The notes under the pieces were generated by a model. That model was not told the DNA's origin. It was given only the letters and a program-made list of their open reading frames with translations, and did not search any database. Shown here in pieces: positions 8,174 to 16,343 of a stretch of 60,641 nt of DNA (positions are counted from its first letter, which is position 1; each line of letters begins with the position of its first letter). The stretch lies in NCBI GenBank assembly GCA_021325495.1, contig JAJPGZ010000004.1, positions 1 to 60,641 on the forward strand, read 5' to 3'. Both the position numbers and the translations under genes were made by a program. This DNA comes from Spartobacteria bacterium. GTDB lineage: Bacteria; Verrucomicrobiota; Verrucomicrobiia; Chthoniobacterales; UBA10450.

Positions 8174-9409
8174 ATGGAACCAGTCTACATTCTCGGCAGC
8201 GGACGCACCGATTTTAAGCGCAACCTAAAGAAGGAAGGCAAAACCATCCGCGATCTCATCACCGAAGCCGGCCGCAAAGCGATTGCGGACGCGAAAATTG
8301 ACGCGAAAGAAATCGAAGCGGCTGCGGTCGGCAATTTCAACGCCGGCCAGTTCACGAAACAACTCCATCTCGGCGCGTTCGTGCCGGAGATCGATCCGGG
8401 GCTGCATGGCATTCCGACCATGCACACGGAAGCGGCATGCGCGAGCGGTGCGCTTTCCGTCGTGCTCGGCGCGCAATGGATCGCGGGCGGATTTCACGAT
8501 GCCGTGCTCGTGGTCGGCGCGGAGCAGCAGAAGACCATGTCGTCGCTCGACGGCGGCGATGTGCTCGGCGCGGCGGCGGATTATCACATCGAGAAACCGG
8601 AATACGGCGATTTCATGTTCCCGAAATTGTTCGGGAAGATCGCGCAAATTTACATGGAGAAATACGGCACGTCGCCGGACGCGTTCACATGGGTCGCGTA
8701 CAAAAACTATGCGCACGCGCGTTTGAATCCGCTCGCGCAAATGCGTGATGCCGATCTGACTTACGATTACGCGTCGCAAGTTTCGGACAAAAATCCGAGC
8801 GTCGCTCCGCCGCTGAAGGTGACCGATTGTTCCCAGATCACGGACGGGTCGGCTGCGCTCGTCCTTGTTTCGGAAAAATATTTAAAGAAGCACGGCATCG
8901 ATAAAGCGAAGCTGCCGCGTCTGCTCGGTTACGGATTGGCGACCGATTATCTCGCGCTCGAGAAAAAAGATGCGCCGATATTTTCGACCGCGCGAAACGC
9001 CGCGAGCAAAGCGTTCAGCATGGCCAATCTAAAGCCACGCGACATGCATGGCGTAGAAGTGCACGATTGCTTTTCGGTCACAGAGATTTGCGCCTACGAA
9101 ATTCTAGGTCTGGCCGAGAACGGCAAAGGCGCCGAGCTGGCGATGAGCGGCGCGACCGCGCTGCCGCAGGTGCGGAACGAAAAGGTGAGCGGCAAATTCG
9201 ATTTCGAAATTCCGGTGAATGCCGGCGGAGGATTGATCGGCGACGGCCATCCGGTCGGCGCGACGGGCGTTCGCCAGGTTGTGGAAGCACATCAACAACT
9301 GATGGAACGCGCCGGTGAGCGACAGATTAAGGGCGCGAAAAAATTCCTCACCTTCAACATGGGTGGCAGCCTAACGACTGCAGTCGCGATGATCTGGGGT
9401 CGCGACTAA
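8174..9409 (+). CDS. SCP2-type thiolase / lipid-transfer-like thiolase
   Basis: Thiolase-fold protein of about 411 residues. The nucleophilic Cys lies in TEAACASGALSVV. The usual C-terminal motifs are present as HDCFSVTE and GGLIGDGHPVGATGVRQ, the latter carrying the catalytic His. The missing second catalytic Cys loop and the HDCF motif place it with sterol-carrier-type thiolases (acetyl-CoA acetyltransferase-like) rather than biosynthetic AtoB. An upstream in-frame TTG at 8141 exists, but the ATG at 8174 begins the conserved MEPVYILGSG and is preferred. It stands alone, converging on 9433-9852 with only 23 bp between them. Confidence 0.88.
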   Translation: MEPVYILGSGRTDFKRNLKKEGKTIRDLITEAGRKAIADAKIDAKEIEAAAVGNFNAGQFTKQLHLGAFVPEIDPGLHGIPTMHTEAACASGALSVVLGAQWIAGGFHDAVLVVGAEQQKTMSSLDGGDVLGAAADYHIEKPEYGDFMFPKLFGKIAQIYMEKYGTSPDAFTWVAYKNYAHARLNPLAQMRDADLTYDYASQVSDKNPSVAPPLKVTDCSQITDGSAALVLVSEKYLKKHGIDKAKLPRLLGYGLATDYLALEKKDAPIFSTARNAASKAFSMANLKPRDMHGVEVHDCFSVTEICAYEILGLAENGKGAELAMSGATALPQVRNEKVSGKFDFEIPVNAGGGLIGDGHPVGATGVRQVVEAHQQLMERAGERQIKGAKKFLTFNMGGSLTTAVAMIWGRD

Positions 9410-9432
9410 ACTCGCGCAAGATCGACAATCGC

Positions 9433-9852
9433 TCAGCGCCAGCTAGCGCCCGCGACGAGGGGCAGGAGCTTGCTCACTTTGCTGCGAATCGATTCGCAGC
9501 GGTTGCGCTCCCGCGCCGCTTCCGATTCCGGCAAACATTGGCCCTCATATGGGTGCCGTGCCGGTTTCAGGCAGGCAAGGACGAGATCATTGGCAATCGC
9601 GAGGCGATTTAATTTTTCCGGCGTCGCCACTTTTTCCACTTCCGCCGCCAGTTGGTCACGGATGGCGATGTAAGCGTTAATGGCTTCGGCGGCATATCGC
9701 GAACTCGCGCTGGGCCCGGTGAGGGATTGGCGATGCTTGCGGGCCAGCAAGCCGGTTGTAGGAGCGGCGATATACATATAAATACCATAAAGCAGGTCCC
9801 GTGCTGACCCCGGCGGTCCGCAAAAAAAAATTATGCGATCAAGGCCGGCCAA
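9433..9852 (-). CDS. Hypothetical protein
   Basis: Open frame of up to 139 codons, not recognised. The first ~25 codons overlap the end of the arginase-like gene; ATG at 9777 (MYIAAPTTGLL) is an alternative start. The central part (RYAAEAINAYIAIRDQLAAEV to NDLVLACLK) reads as amphipathic helices, and four cysteines are scattered through it. Its 3' end is separated from the thiolase 3' end by one copy of the 10-mer repeat. It may be real because no other frame explains this 400-bp stretch. Confidence 0.45.
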   Translation of the reverse strand: MAGLDRIIFFCGPPGSARDLLYGIYMYIAAPTTGLLARKHRQSLTGPSASSRYAAEAINAYIAIRDQLAAEVEKVATPEKLNRLAIANDLVLACLKPARHPYEGQCLPESEAARERNRCESIRSKVSKLLPLVAGASWR

Positions 9853-10676
9853 AGCTGCGCCAGCGCCACGGAATTGATACGAAGGATATTTTCGATTTTG
9901 GCCGAAGGAATTTTCGGATGGTCAAACTCGGATGCGACCTTCTGTGTCCACCGGGCATAATGTGGGGTCGAGTAAGCGCCGCAGATGTCGCCGGCGATAA
10001 TGCGCGCGGTTTCGCGCAATCTCTCCAATGCCCATACAAGATCGACAATGGCGAAGCGGCCGTTCTCCCAGTTGGTCACCGCTTCGTCGCCGCGAAGACA
10101 ATCGAGGTCGATGGTGACGTAGACATTTTCGCCGGCGATTCCCCCGACAAATCGCTCAAATCTTTCCCGCCAATCCGCCCGCATAATCGCGCCGCGACGA
10201 TGTCGATCTTGCGCAGATCGATCGTCGGCCCACGGATGGACTTCGAGTTTGCCGGCGCGTTCCGCGCGCCGATTCCCAAGAATTTGCCACGGCCACCAGC
10301 ATTCGAAATTACCACAGCCCCATACGCTCACCTTTTGCACGTGGGGCAACTCGAGCGCACGATTGACCCAACTTCCTGCGGCCCATCGCGGAGGCGTCAC
10401 GGCCCAATCGGGATGGTTGTCGAACGAAATGACCGTGACGCGTCGCGCCAGCCGACGCAACCAAAGCGCGGTCAGGTAATGAAAATCACCGGAGCCGTAG
10501 AGCACGAACGGCCGAAGCTGCGGCGAGACTTCGCTATAGAATTGTTCGACCAAACGCGACGGCGCCGAAAATCGCAGGCGCGGCCCCCACTCGCGCGCAT
10601 CGAGCCGAGAGAGCGGCCACGGCGGATCAGGCCACGCTCCGTCAAGATCGACATGTAGACATTGGCCCAAATCCAT
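9831..10676 (-). CDS. Arginase/agmatinase (ureohydrolase) family protein
   Basis: 281 residues with two manganese-binding signatures of ureohydrolases: FDNHPDW (about residues 84-90) and TIDLDCLRGDE (about 189-199). They replace the classic DAHxD and SxDxDxxDP, so one or two metal ligands differ from canonical arginase. The substrate is unknown; formiminoglutamase- or agmatinase-like activity is only a family guess. Two copies of the 10-mer lie inside the gene, at 10038 and 10201 (the second reads AQDRH), and a third overlaps the N-terminal coding part at 10644. Divergent from the next gene. Confidence 0.75.
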   Translation of the reverse strand: MDLGQCLHVDLDGAWPDPPWPLSRLDAREWGPRLRFSAPSRLVEQFYSEVSPQLRPFVLYGSGDFHYLTALWLRRLARRVTVISFDNHPDWAVTPPRWAAGSWVNRALELPHVQKVSVWGCGNFECWWPWQILGNRRAERAGKLEVHPWADDRSAQDRHRRGAIMRADWRERFERFVGGIAGENVYVTIDLDCLRGDEAVTNWENGRFAIVDLVWALERLRETARIIAGDICGAYSTPHYARWTQKVASEFDHPKIPSAKIENILRINSVALAQLWPALIA

Positions 10677-10717
10677 GCGCGCAACTTCGAGTCTGTACGC
10701 GAAAGTAAAAGAGCAAC

Positions 10718-11221
10718 GTGGAAAAAACCCAACGCGGAAAATTAAAGGAACACGAAGCCAGGCGCGATCTGTTCTGCATTGTCAGCGACGCTTTTCGCAT
10801 TTTCGCGCGCCGCACCTCGGCTGTCCTCGGCAGCGCCTGGGCCTTCATTATTGCGCTTCTTGTTATCGCGGTCTGGGCGATCACCGGACCCACTTTCCAT
10901 TATTCCGACACCTGGCAGCTTATCATCAACACCGGCACGACCATTGTCACATTTCTGATGGTGTTCTTGATCCAAAACACCCAGAACCGCGACGCCAAAG
11001 CGATGCATCTGAAACTTGACGAGATTATTCGCGCTTTAGAAGGAGCGCGAAATCGCCTTGTCGATCTTGAGAAGATGTCGGACGAAGACCTGAAAAAGCT
11101 GGAGAAGGAATTCGAACGCGTCCACGAACGCGCCGAGCATGCCGGACATGCAGCGGAGGGCGCGGAAAGAGCGGCACATCAAGCCGAACGCGCCGCGGCC
11201 GAGGCGCAACGGACACCTTAG
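10718..11221 (+). CDS. Low-affinity iron permease family membrane protein
   Basis: 167 residues. After a basic N-terminus come two hydrophobic helices (about residues 39-58 and 72-89) and the conserved stretch WAFIIALLVIAVWAITGP with TGTTIVTFLMVFLIQNTQNRD. These match the Fet4-like iron permease family (PF04120). The C-terminal third (from about residue 98) is charged and predicted coiled coil (EFERVHERAEHAGHAAEGAERAAHQ). Transport of iron has been shown for fungal Fet4; in bacteria the role is inferred. Confidence 0.82.
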   Translation: MEKTQRGKLKEHEARRDLFCIVSDAFRIFARRTSAVLGSAWAFIIALLVIAVWAITGPTFHYSDTWQLIINTGTTIVTFLMVFLIQNTQNRDAKAMHLKLDEIIRALEGARNRLVDLEKMSDEDLKKLEKEFERVHERAEHAGHAAEGAERAAHQAERAAAEAQRTP

Positions 11222-11338
11222 GCCGCGCTCAGTTTTTCTCGTAGACGTCGACCGAGAGTGAAGTGTGACCTGGCTTTTTTTGGGTGCCAGTGAGTATCTC
11301 GATGCGACCAGAGGCCTAAACGGTCAAGCTTTTGCTCG

Positions 11339-12022
11339 TTAGGCACTGCGCTTTGAAACTTCAAGCGGCCGCGCTTCGCCGCTCCGAATAAATTTCGGGC
11401 CGCTCGGACAAAGTTTTAAGACTTCGCAAGATCGACAATCGGGTTTGCGCGCAAAACAGCGCCGCCTTCCGTGCCAGATGAGCCAATGACTCCACATTGT
11501 CCAATGCTTCCGCGGCACCAGTTTCATTAAATCCTGTTCGATCTTTTCTGCGTCTGTCTGCTTCGTTAGGCGAAAACGGCGCGACAAACGAATAACGTGC
11601 GTATCGACGACGATGCCCTCGTCTTTGTGAAAGGCATTGCCGAGAACGACGTTCGCCGTCTTTCGTCCGACGCCGGGCAACTCGCGCAGCGCTTCCATCG
11701 AATCCGGTACGCGCCCGCCGAATTTCTCCGCGATGGTCGATGTTGCGCCGCGAATGCTCTTCGCCTTGCTGTTAAAAAACCCTGTCGATCTTATCGCGTG
11801 CTCGAGTTCGCCCGGCGGCGCCGCGGCGTAATCTTTCGCCGTGCGATATTTTTTGAACAGCGCCGGCGTCACCATGTTCACGCGTTTGTCCGTGCATTGC
11901 GCTGACAAAATCGTCGCGATCAGTAACTCGAGCGCGTTGGTGAAATTGAGTTCGGTGTGCGCGTCGGGATAAACTTTTGAAAATGCCCTAACTAATTGCG
12001 CGACGCGTTCCCGCGCGGTCAT
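11339..12022 (-). CDS. nth: Endonuclease III (DNA glycosylase/AP lyase)
   Basis: Base-excision enzyme for oxidised pyrimidines. It shows the helix-hairpin-helix LPGVGRKTANVVLGN with the catalytic Lys, the catalytic Asp in VDTHVIRLS, and a C-terminal [4Fe-4S] loop CFARKPDCRSCEVLKLC with the expected C-x6-C-x2-C-x5-C spacing. The repeat copy at 11428 reads exactly as Cys-Arg-Ser-Cys, supplying two of the four cluster ligands. ATG at 12022 is chosen over an upstream in-frame start because it follows the PGPGW gene stop with a 4-bp overlap. Confidence 0.95.
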   Translation of the reverse strand: MTARERVAQLVRAFSKVYPDAHTELNFTNALELLIATILSAQCTDKRVNMVTPALFKKYRTAKDYAAAPPGELEHAIRSTGFFNSKAKSIRGATSTIAEKFGGRVPDSMEALRELPGVGRKTANVVLGNAFHKDEGIVVDTHVIRLSRRFRLTKQTDAEKIEQDLMKLVPRKHWTMWSHWLIWHGRRRCFARKPDCRSCEVLKLCPSGPKFIRSGEARPLEVSKRSA

Positions 12023-12306
12023 GACGCAACTTTTTGTTTGACCCGTTTTAGAAAAAACTTGCCCCGCGCCACCACCCGCCGCGCCCACACAAATTCACTC
12101 GCCAAAATCCCCAGCCCCAAGGGAATCACGATCACCGCTGGGCCCGGTAGCAAAATCATCGCCACCCCGATCAACACGATCGTGCCGCCAATCACGCCGA
12201 CGATGACTTTGCGAACCAACGGCGGCAGTTGTCCGAATTTCGAACGCCGGATTTTTTCCCGAGCGTCTTTGACCATCTTAGGCGGCGAAAACGTCTCGGT
12301 GTCCAT
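12019..12306 (-). CDS. PGPGW-type small transmembrane protein
   Basis: 95 residues with two adjacent hydrophobic helices (about 31-50 and 52-68) holding the motif LLPGPAVIVIPLGLGILASEF. This marks the putative transmembrane PGPGW family of unknown function. Basic termini suggest cytoplasmic ends. It sits between hflX and nth and overlaps the nth start by 4 bp, so it is probably co-transcribed with the DNA repair gene. Confidence 0.85.
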   Translation of the reverse strand: MDTETFSPPKMVKDAREKIRRSKFGQLPPLVRKVIVGVIGGTIVLIGVAMILLPGPAVIVIPLGLGILASEFVWARRVVARGKFFLKRVKQKVAS

Positions 12307-12314
12307 CGTCGTTT

Positions 12315-13583
12315 CTATTGAGAATACGCCGCCAGCTTCGCCTCCAGCTGCGGCGGCACGTGCGCGATGACAATCGCGTCCTCGCCTTCGTAACGCAGCT
12401 CGAGCACGTGACCGACACGATGCACTTCGGCGACAAGCGCCGATTCCTTCGACGGAATACGAAAGTGCAAACGCAGGCGCCAGGAGGCGAGCGTGTCTTG
12501 TAATGTTTGCACGAGCGACGCGACGCCTTCACCCGTTTTGGCGGAAATCGCCACGCTGCCCGGAAATCTTTTCAAATACGAATCGGCCAGCTCACGATCG
12601 GCCAACTTGTCGATCTTGTTGAACACAATCAGCGTCTGTTTGCCGAACGCGTCGAGTTCCTTGATCACGTTATCGACCGCCTCCATCTGCTCGTCCACGC
12701 GCGGGTGGGAAAGATCGACAACGTGAATGAGCAAATCCGCCTCATGCACTTCTTCGAGCGTCGCCTTGAAACTTTCGATGAGCGTGTGCGGAAGCTTTCG
12801 TAAAAATCCGACCGTATCCGTGAGCAACACACGTTGTTTGTTAGGCAACGTAAACGCCCGCGTGGTCGGATCGAGCGTGGCGAACAACCGGTTTTCCGCG
12901 ATCACGTCCGCGCCCGTGAGCAAATTGAGCAAAGTCGATTTGCCCGCGTTCGTGTAACCGACGACCGACGCAACCGGCCATTGATGACGCTTGCGGCCTT
13001 CGCGCTGGACCGCGCGCGTTTTCCGGACCGACTCCAGTTCGCGTTCCAAGCGTGCGATGCGTTCCTGCACACGTCGACGGTCCACTTCCAACTGCGTTTC
13101 CCCCGGACCACGCATGCCGATCCCACCGGTTTGTCGAGAAAGATGCTCCCACATTCTCGTTAGGCGCGGGAGAAGATATTGCAATTGCGCGAGCTCGATT
13201 TGCAAACGGCCTTCGCGGCTGCGCGCACGTTGCGCGAAGATATCGAGAATGAGCTGGGTGCGATCGAGCACCTTGCGCGAGAGAAGAGTCTCCAGATTGC
13301 GCCCCTGCGCCGGCGAAAGCTCATCGTCGAAGATGATCGAAGTGATATGTCGATCTTGCAGCGAATCTTTAATCAGCTCCGCCTTACCTTTGCCGATGTA
13401 ATAAGGCGCAGTCGGCTTCTGCAGTTTTTGGGTTACGGTCTCGACCACTTCGGCGCCAGCCGAATTCGCGAGCTCGCGCAATTCGTCTAACGAATCCTGC
13501 AAATCCCATTTCGAAACGCCCGCCTGCTCCAGCCCCACGAGAACCGCGCGTTCGTGATTTTTCTTCGGGCGTGTTTCGATCAT
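12315..13583 (-). CDS. hflX: GTPase HflX
   Basis: Ribosome-associated GTPase that splits stalled or heat-damaged ribosomes in studied bacteria. The N-terminal HflX domain (about 1-180, with the signature GGIGMRGPGETQLE) precedes the G domain: G1 GYTNAGKST, G3 DTVGF, G4 NKID. The G4 box codons coincide with the repeat copy at 12608. Further copies are at 12711 and 13348 (SLQDRH). ATG at 13583 overlaps the miaA stop by 4 bp, giving a miaA-hflX operon as in many bacteria. Confidence 0.95.
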   Translation of the reverse strand: MIETRPKKNHERAVLVGLEQAGVSKWDLQDSLDELRELANSAGAEVVETVTQKLQKPTAPYYIGKGKAELIKDSLQDRHITSIIFDDELSPAQGRNLETLLSRKVLDRTQLILDIFAQRARSREGRLQIELAQLQYLLPRLTRMWEHLSRQTGGIGMRGPGETQLEVDRRRVQERIARLERELESVRKTRAVQREGRKRHQWPVASVVGYTNAGKSTLLNLLTGADVIAENRLFATLDPTTRAFTLPNKQRVLLTDTVGFLRKLPHTLIESFKATLEEVHEADLLIHVVDLSHPRVDEQMEAVDNVIKELDAFGKQTLIVFNKIDKLADRELADSYLKRFPGSVAISAKTGEGVASLVQTLQDTLASWRLRLHFRIPSKESALVAEVHRVGHVLELRYEGEDAIVIAHVPPQLEAKLAAYSQ

Positions 13584-14326
13584 CCCTGTTCCGCGAACGC
13601 GCGACGCGCGCGCGCGGCAATCCATTTCACAGCTTCACCCTGACTGAGCAGCGATAAGTTCAGCGGTTCAAAATTAGTTTGGTTACGGAACCAGGTCAAT
13701 TGCCGCTTCGCGTAATTGCGCGTGTTCTGTTGAATCTTCGCCATGCTCTGCAAGATCGACATCTTCCCTTCGAGGTGATCGCGAATTTCGCGCACACCGA
13801 TCATTTTCGAAGCCGTTCCACTCATCTCCCTGCTCCTTCGAACCTCTTCGACCGCGCCACGTTCAAACATCTTTTCCACTCGCTCGTTAATTCGCGCGTA
13901 AAGCTCATCGCGCTCGCGAAAAACAAAAACGCCCGGAAAATCGACTTTGACGCTTTTCCAGTCGCTCGTTAGGCCGTGCGTCAATGCTTTGACGTAGAGT
14001 CCGCTGCCGCCGACCACGATTGCGCGCTTGCCGCGCCAACGAATTTCTTCCATTGCGCGCAACGCCGCGCGCCGAAATTTTTCCGCGTTCATTTCCTGCA
14101 AGATCGACATCGTCCCAATGAGATGATGCCGCGCGGCAGCGAGCGTCTCTTTGTCCGGCTTCGCGCTCAGAATTTCGAAGCCTTCGTAAATCTGAAACGC
14201 ATCCGCGTTCACGACTTCCGCGCCGATCTCGCGCGCGACCTCAGCGGCGATTTCCGATTTCCCGATCGCCGTCGGGCCGACGATGTAAAAAACGTCGTGA
14301 AATTTTTGGTCAGCGCCTTTTGTCAT
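13580..14326 (-). CDS. miaA: tRNA dimethylallyltransferase, short form lacking the insertion domain
   Basis: Adds dimethylallyl to A37 of UNN-reading tRNAs. P-loop GPTAIGKS, NADAFQIYEG (in place of SADSxQVYRG) and VVGGSGLYVKALTHGL are clear, as is the C-terminal YAKRQLTWFR. At 248 residues it is about 60-70 shorter than usual. The family segment between GLxxxP and the FRERDELYARI helix, containing LHxxLxxxDPxxAxxIHPND, is missing. Two 10-mer copies both read MSIL (13752, 14100). The start codon lies inside a palindromic repeat. Confidence 0.9.
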   Translation of the reverse strand: MTKGADQKFHDVFYIVGPTAIGKSEIAAEVAREIGAEVVNADAFQIYEGFEILSAKPDKETLAAARHHLIGTMSILQEMNAEKFRRAALRAMEEIRWRGKRAIVVGGSGLYVKALTHGLTSDWKSVKVDFPGVFVFRERDELYARINERVEKMFERGAVEEVRRSREMSGTASKMIGVREIRDHLEGKMSILQSMAKIQQNTRNYAKRQLTWFRNQTNFEPLNLSLLSQGEAVKWIAARARRAFAEQG

Positions 14327-14395
14327 GTCGAGCGAGGTCGAGACATCTCTAACTGATCTTCAGTGAGAGATTCCTCGACTTCGCTCGGAATGACA
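14321..14395. repeat. Palindromic MITE-like repeat, GAGCGAAGTCGAG family, copy 1
   Basis: Imperfect 30-bp inverted arms, 14321-14350 (beginning TGTCATGTCGAGCG) and 14366-14395 (ending CGCTCGGAATGACA), with about five mismatches and a 15-bp centre. A related element lies at 40091-40182. Elements with ends of the type TGTCATTC-GAGCGAAG are common in many environmental genomes. The left arm contains the miaA ATG. Confidence 0.8.
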
Positions 14396-14400
14396 AAGGG

Positions 14401-14443
14401 CAAAACGAAAACCGGGAGACGCGCTTTCGCTTCGTCTCCCGGT
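14401..14443 (-). terminator. Rho-independent terminator after the RRM gene
   Basis: On the minus strand a perfect 11-bp stem (ACCGGGAGACG at 14411-14421 paired with 14433-14443, 11-nt loop) is followed by TTTCGTTTTG. It lies 30 bp after the RRM gene stop and before miaA, so it should end the RRM transcript. Confidence 0.8.
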
Positions 14444-14449
14444 GGAAGA

Positions 14450-14474
14450 TGTCGATCTTGTGATTGTCGATCTT
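14450..14474 (-). repeat. Tandem pair of the 10-mer, 15-bp period
   Basis: Two TGTCGATCTT copies with starts 15 bp apart and spacer GTGAT, between the RRM gene end and its terminator. Confidence 0.9.
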
Positions 14475-15006
14475 ACTCGTGCGGCACGTGTTCGCTCGTC
14501 TTCGCTCCGCTAACGACGAGCTTGCGGCCAAGGAATTCCTTGTCGTGCAATTCGTCCACCGCGCGCTTCGCTTCTTCGACCGTTTGCATCGAGACAAACG
14601 CGAATCCTTTCGAACGTTGGTTATGGCGATAGGTCACGACCTCGGCGTTTTGGACGTGGCCGACGCCGTTGAAGAGCTCGAAGAGATCGCTCTCGGTCGC
14701 GTCGAAGGACAAATTGCCGACGTAAAGTCGCGGCGAAGTTACTTCGACAGGTTCGGGTTTACGTTGCGGCCGCGAATCGCGCGGCGCCTGCGAATGTTGC
14801 TGTGCGGGTGAATGCGAGCCGTTGCGTGAAACGGTCGCCGGTTTGCGGCTTTCGCCGTTGCCGCCAAAGAAGGCGGCTAGTTTTTGCCAGAATGTTTTCT
14901 TCGGCGCGCGCGCGGCCGTCTGTGGTGGCCGTTGACCGCGATTGCCCCGACGTCGAGATCCGCCGCGCGTACGGCGCGAGCGTCTCCCGGAATGTTGCGA
15001 GTTCAT
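14473..15006 (-). CDS. RRM-type RNA-binding protein
   Basis: About 177 residues. A basic, disordered N-terminus (GRRSRRTRGGSRRRGNRG and KKTFWQKLAAFFGG) precedes one RNA recognition motif at about 98-172. RNP2 is LYVGNLSF and RNP1 is KGFAFVSM. Small glycine/arginine-tailed RRM proteins of this kind in bacteria are often cold-induced and bind single-stranded RNA. ATG at 15006 is preferred to a longer frame with an unrelated N-terminus. The stop codon TAA is part of a repeat copy (14465). Confidence 0.9.
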   Translation of the reverse strand: MNSQHSGRRSRRTRGGSRRRGNRGQRPPQTAARAPKKTFWQKLAAFFGGNGESRKPATVSRNGSHSPAQQHSQAPRDSRPQRKPEPVEVTSPRLYVGNLSFDATESDLFELFNGVGHVQNAEVVTYRHNQRSKGFAFVSMQTVEEAKRAVDELHDKEFLGRKLVVSGAKTSEHVPHE

Positions 15007-15344
15007 GTTGATGTTCCGTGTTATACGAATTGTGCATTGGACGGAGCGTCCCGCATTGCGGAACCCGGTCCGTGGCGCGCCGGTCCCGCAGGACCGATTC
15101 AAGCAAATCGCTATTTGGCGTCGCCGACGGAAACTCCGTCGCTATGGGTCGGGATAATGTCGAAGCGCAAGCGCTCGTGAACCAACGAAGCAGTGAAGAT
15201 GCAAAAGCCGGCATCATAATTTCAGAACCTGAATCGTCGTTTGAAGCGATGGAATCCGATAAAGATTCCCGACAACCGGCGTAATTATGGTCGAGCCCGG
15301 GGGCGATTGCAAGCGGCACTAATTCCAGAGGGAAGATGTCGATC
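15007..15344. other. Gene-free region with several small hairpins, RRM gene leader
   Basis: 338 bp between the sulfotransferase stop and the RRM start, both on the minus strand. No convincing ORF. Short perfect stems are visible: CGGTCC/GGACCG (15081-15096), CGACGGA/TCCGTCG (15125-15141) and GGAATC/GATTCC near 15253-15271. It may be a long structured 5' leader of the RRM mRNA, as seen for cold-shock genes; that is inference. Confidence 0.4.
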
Positions 15345-16343
15345 TTAGCGGCGCAAAAGCGAATACGCGCGCGACTTGAAGTATTCCTTCGCGCGTTCAC
15401 CGCGGATCGGTTTCGCCCAATGCGCGAGCGAACGGCGACTCAATCGCGGCGCGTATCCGAATTGCGGCATGAGATCGGCGCAATGCCATTCCACCCAGCC
15501 GATTTCTTCGTCGCTGAGTTCGCGTTCCCATCGCGTCACCGGCTCGGCGCTGATGCGCGAGAAACTCACACTCGCCGCCGAATTACCCGACCACGGCTGG
15601 CCGATCTTTGTCGGATTCAATACGATGTCGGGATCGAATTTGATTTCGAGATAATCGCAAACGCGTTGCATCACCACTGCCGGTTCGCCCACGAGTTCTT
15701 CGTAATTGACGACGAAGCCTTGTAATTCGCGCGCGTTAATCAGTCGCGCCAGGTCCGCCGCCACGCGCCAATGCGCGATGACGTAGTAGGCCGAGAACGT
15801 TCCGAGCTGTCGCGTTTTCTCGAGCGCAATTTGAGCGGCCAAAATGGCGCGCGGGTCGCGCACAGTGACGAGAAATTTCGCTTCGGGAAATCTCGCGAAG
15901 ATCGACAAGGTACAATTTCGATTCGCGGGCGTTTTCTCGATCCAGCGTTTGATGCGATCGGTCGGGATGTCGAACGTGCGCGCGTACGATTCCATCATCA
16001 ACGCGAGCAGGTCGCGATCGGAGTTTTGCGGATCGAACGCCGCCCGCTCGAACGTCTCGAGAAATTTTTGCTGCGGAAATTTTTCGTAGGTGTGTTCGCG
16101 CCAGCGCGGCTCGCCGCGGAAGAGAACGCGCGCGAATGATTGTTGCGTCAGATATTCGAATTGCGTGCGGCGATCGGCGTCGCGAAATTTTGTCAGCACC
16201 GTCGGGAAGTAGGCGGTCTCCTGCGGGAAGACGAGCAGCTCAGGATGACCGTCGAGCAATGATGCCAGCAACGTTGTTCCCGATTTCGCCTGGCCCGCGA
16301 TGAAACACGCGCGCTGATCGAACGGCAGTTGCAAGATCGACAT
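15345..16343 (-). CDS. Sulfotransferase family protein
   Basis: 332 residues. The PAPS 5'-phosphosulfate loop is GQAKSGTTLLASLL (about 17-30) and the 3'-phosphate motif is VTVRDPRAILA (about 179-189). These mark a PAPS-dependent sulfotransferase, acceptor unknown. The first four residues MSIL come from a repeat copy (16333) and the stop TAA from another (15337), so the gene is bounded by the motif on both sides. Its ATG immediately follows the TAG of the upstream epimerase gene, with no gap. Confidence 0.88.
   Translation of the reverse strand: MSILQLPFDQRACFIAGQAKSGTTLLASLLDGHPELLVFPQETAYFPTVLTKFRDADRRTQFEYLTQQSFARVLFRGEPRWREHTYEKFPQQKFLETFERAAFDPQNSDRDLLALMMESYARTFDIPTDRIKRWIEKTPANRNCTLSIFARFPEAKFLVTVRDPRAILAAQIALEKTRQLGTFSAYYVIAHWRVAADLARLINARELQGFVVNYEELVGEPAVVMQRVCDYLEIKFDPDIVLNPTKIGQPWSGNSAASVSFSRISAEPVTRWERELSDEEIGWVEWHCADLMPQFGYAPRLSRRSLAHWAKPIRGERAKEYFKSRAYSLLRR

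Noticed and set aside
11222..11338. Terminator CTGGC-T7-GCCAG between convergent genes
   Set aside because: Five-base stem with the T run in the loop rather than after it; too weak to call.
15018..15284. Plus-strand ORF of 88 codons upstream of the RRM gene
   Set aside because: Low-complexity, no recognisable domain, crosses the hairpins of the probable leader.
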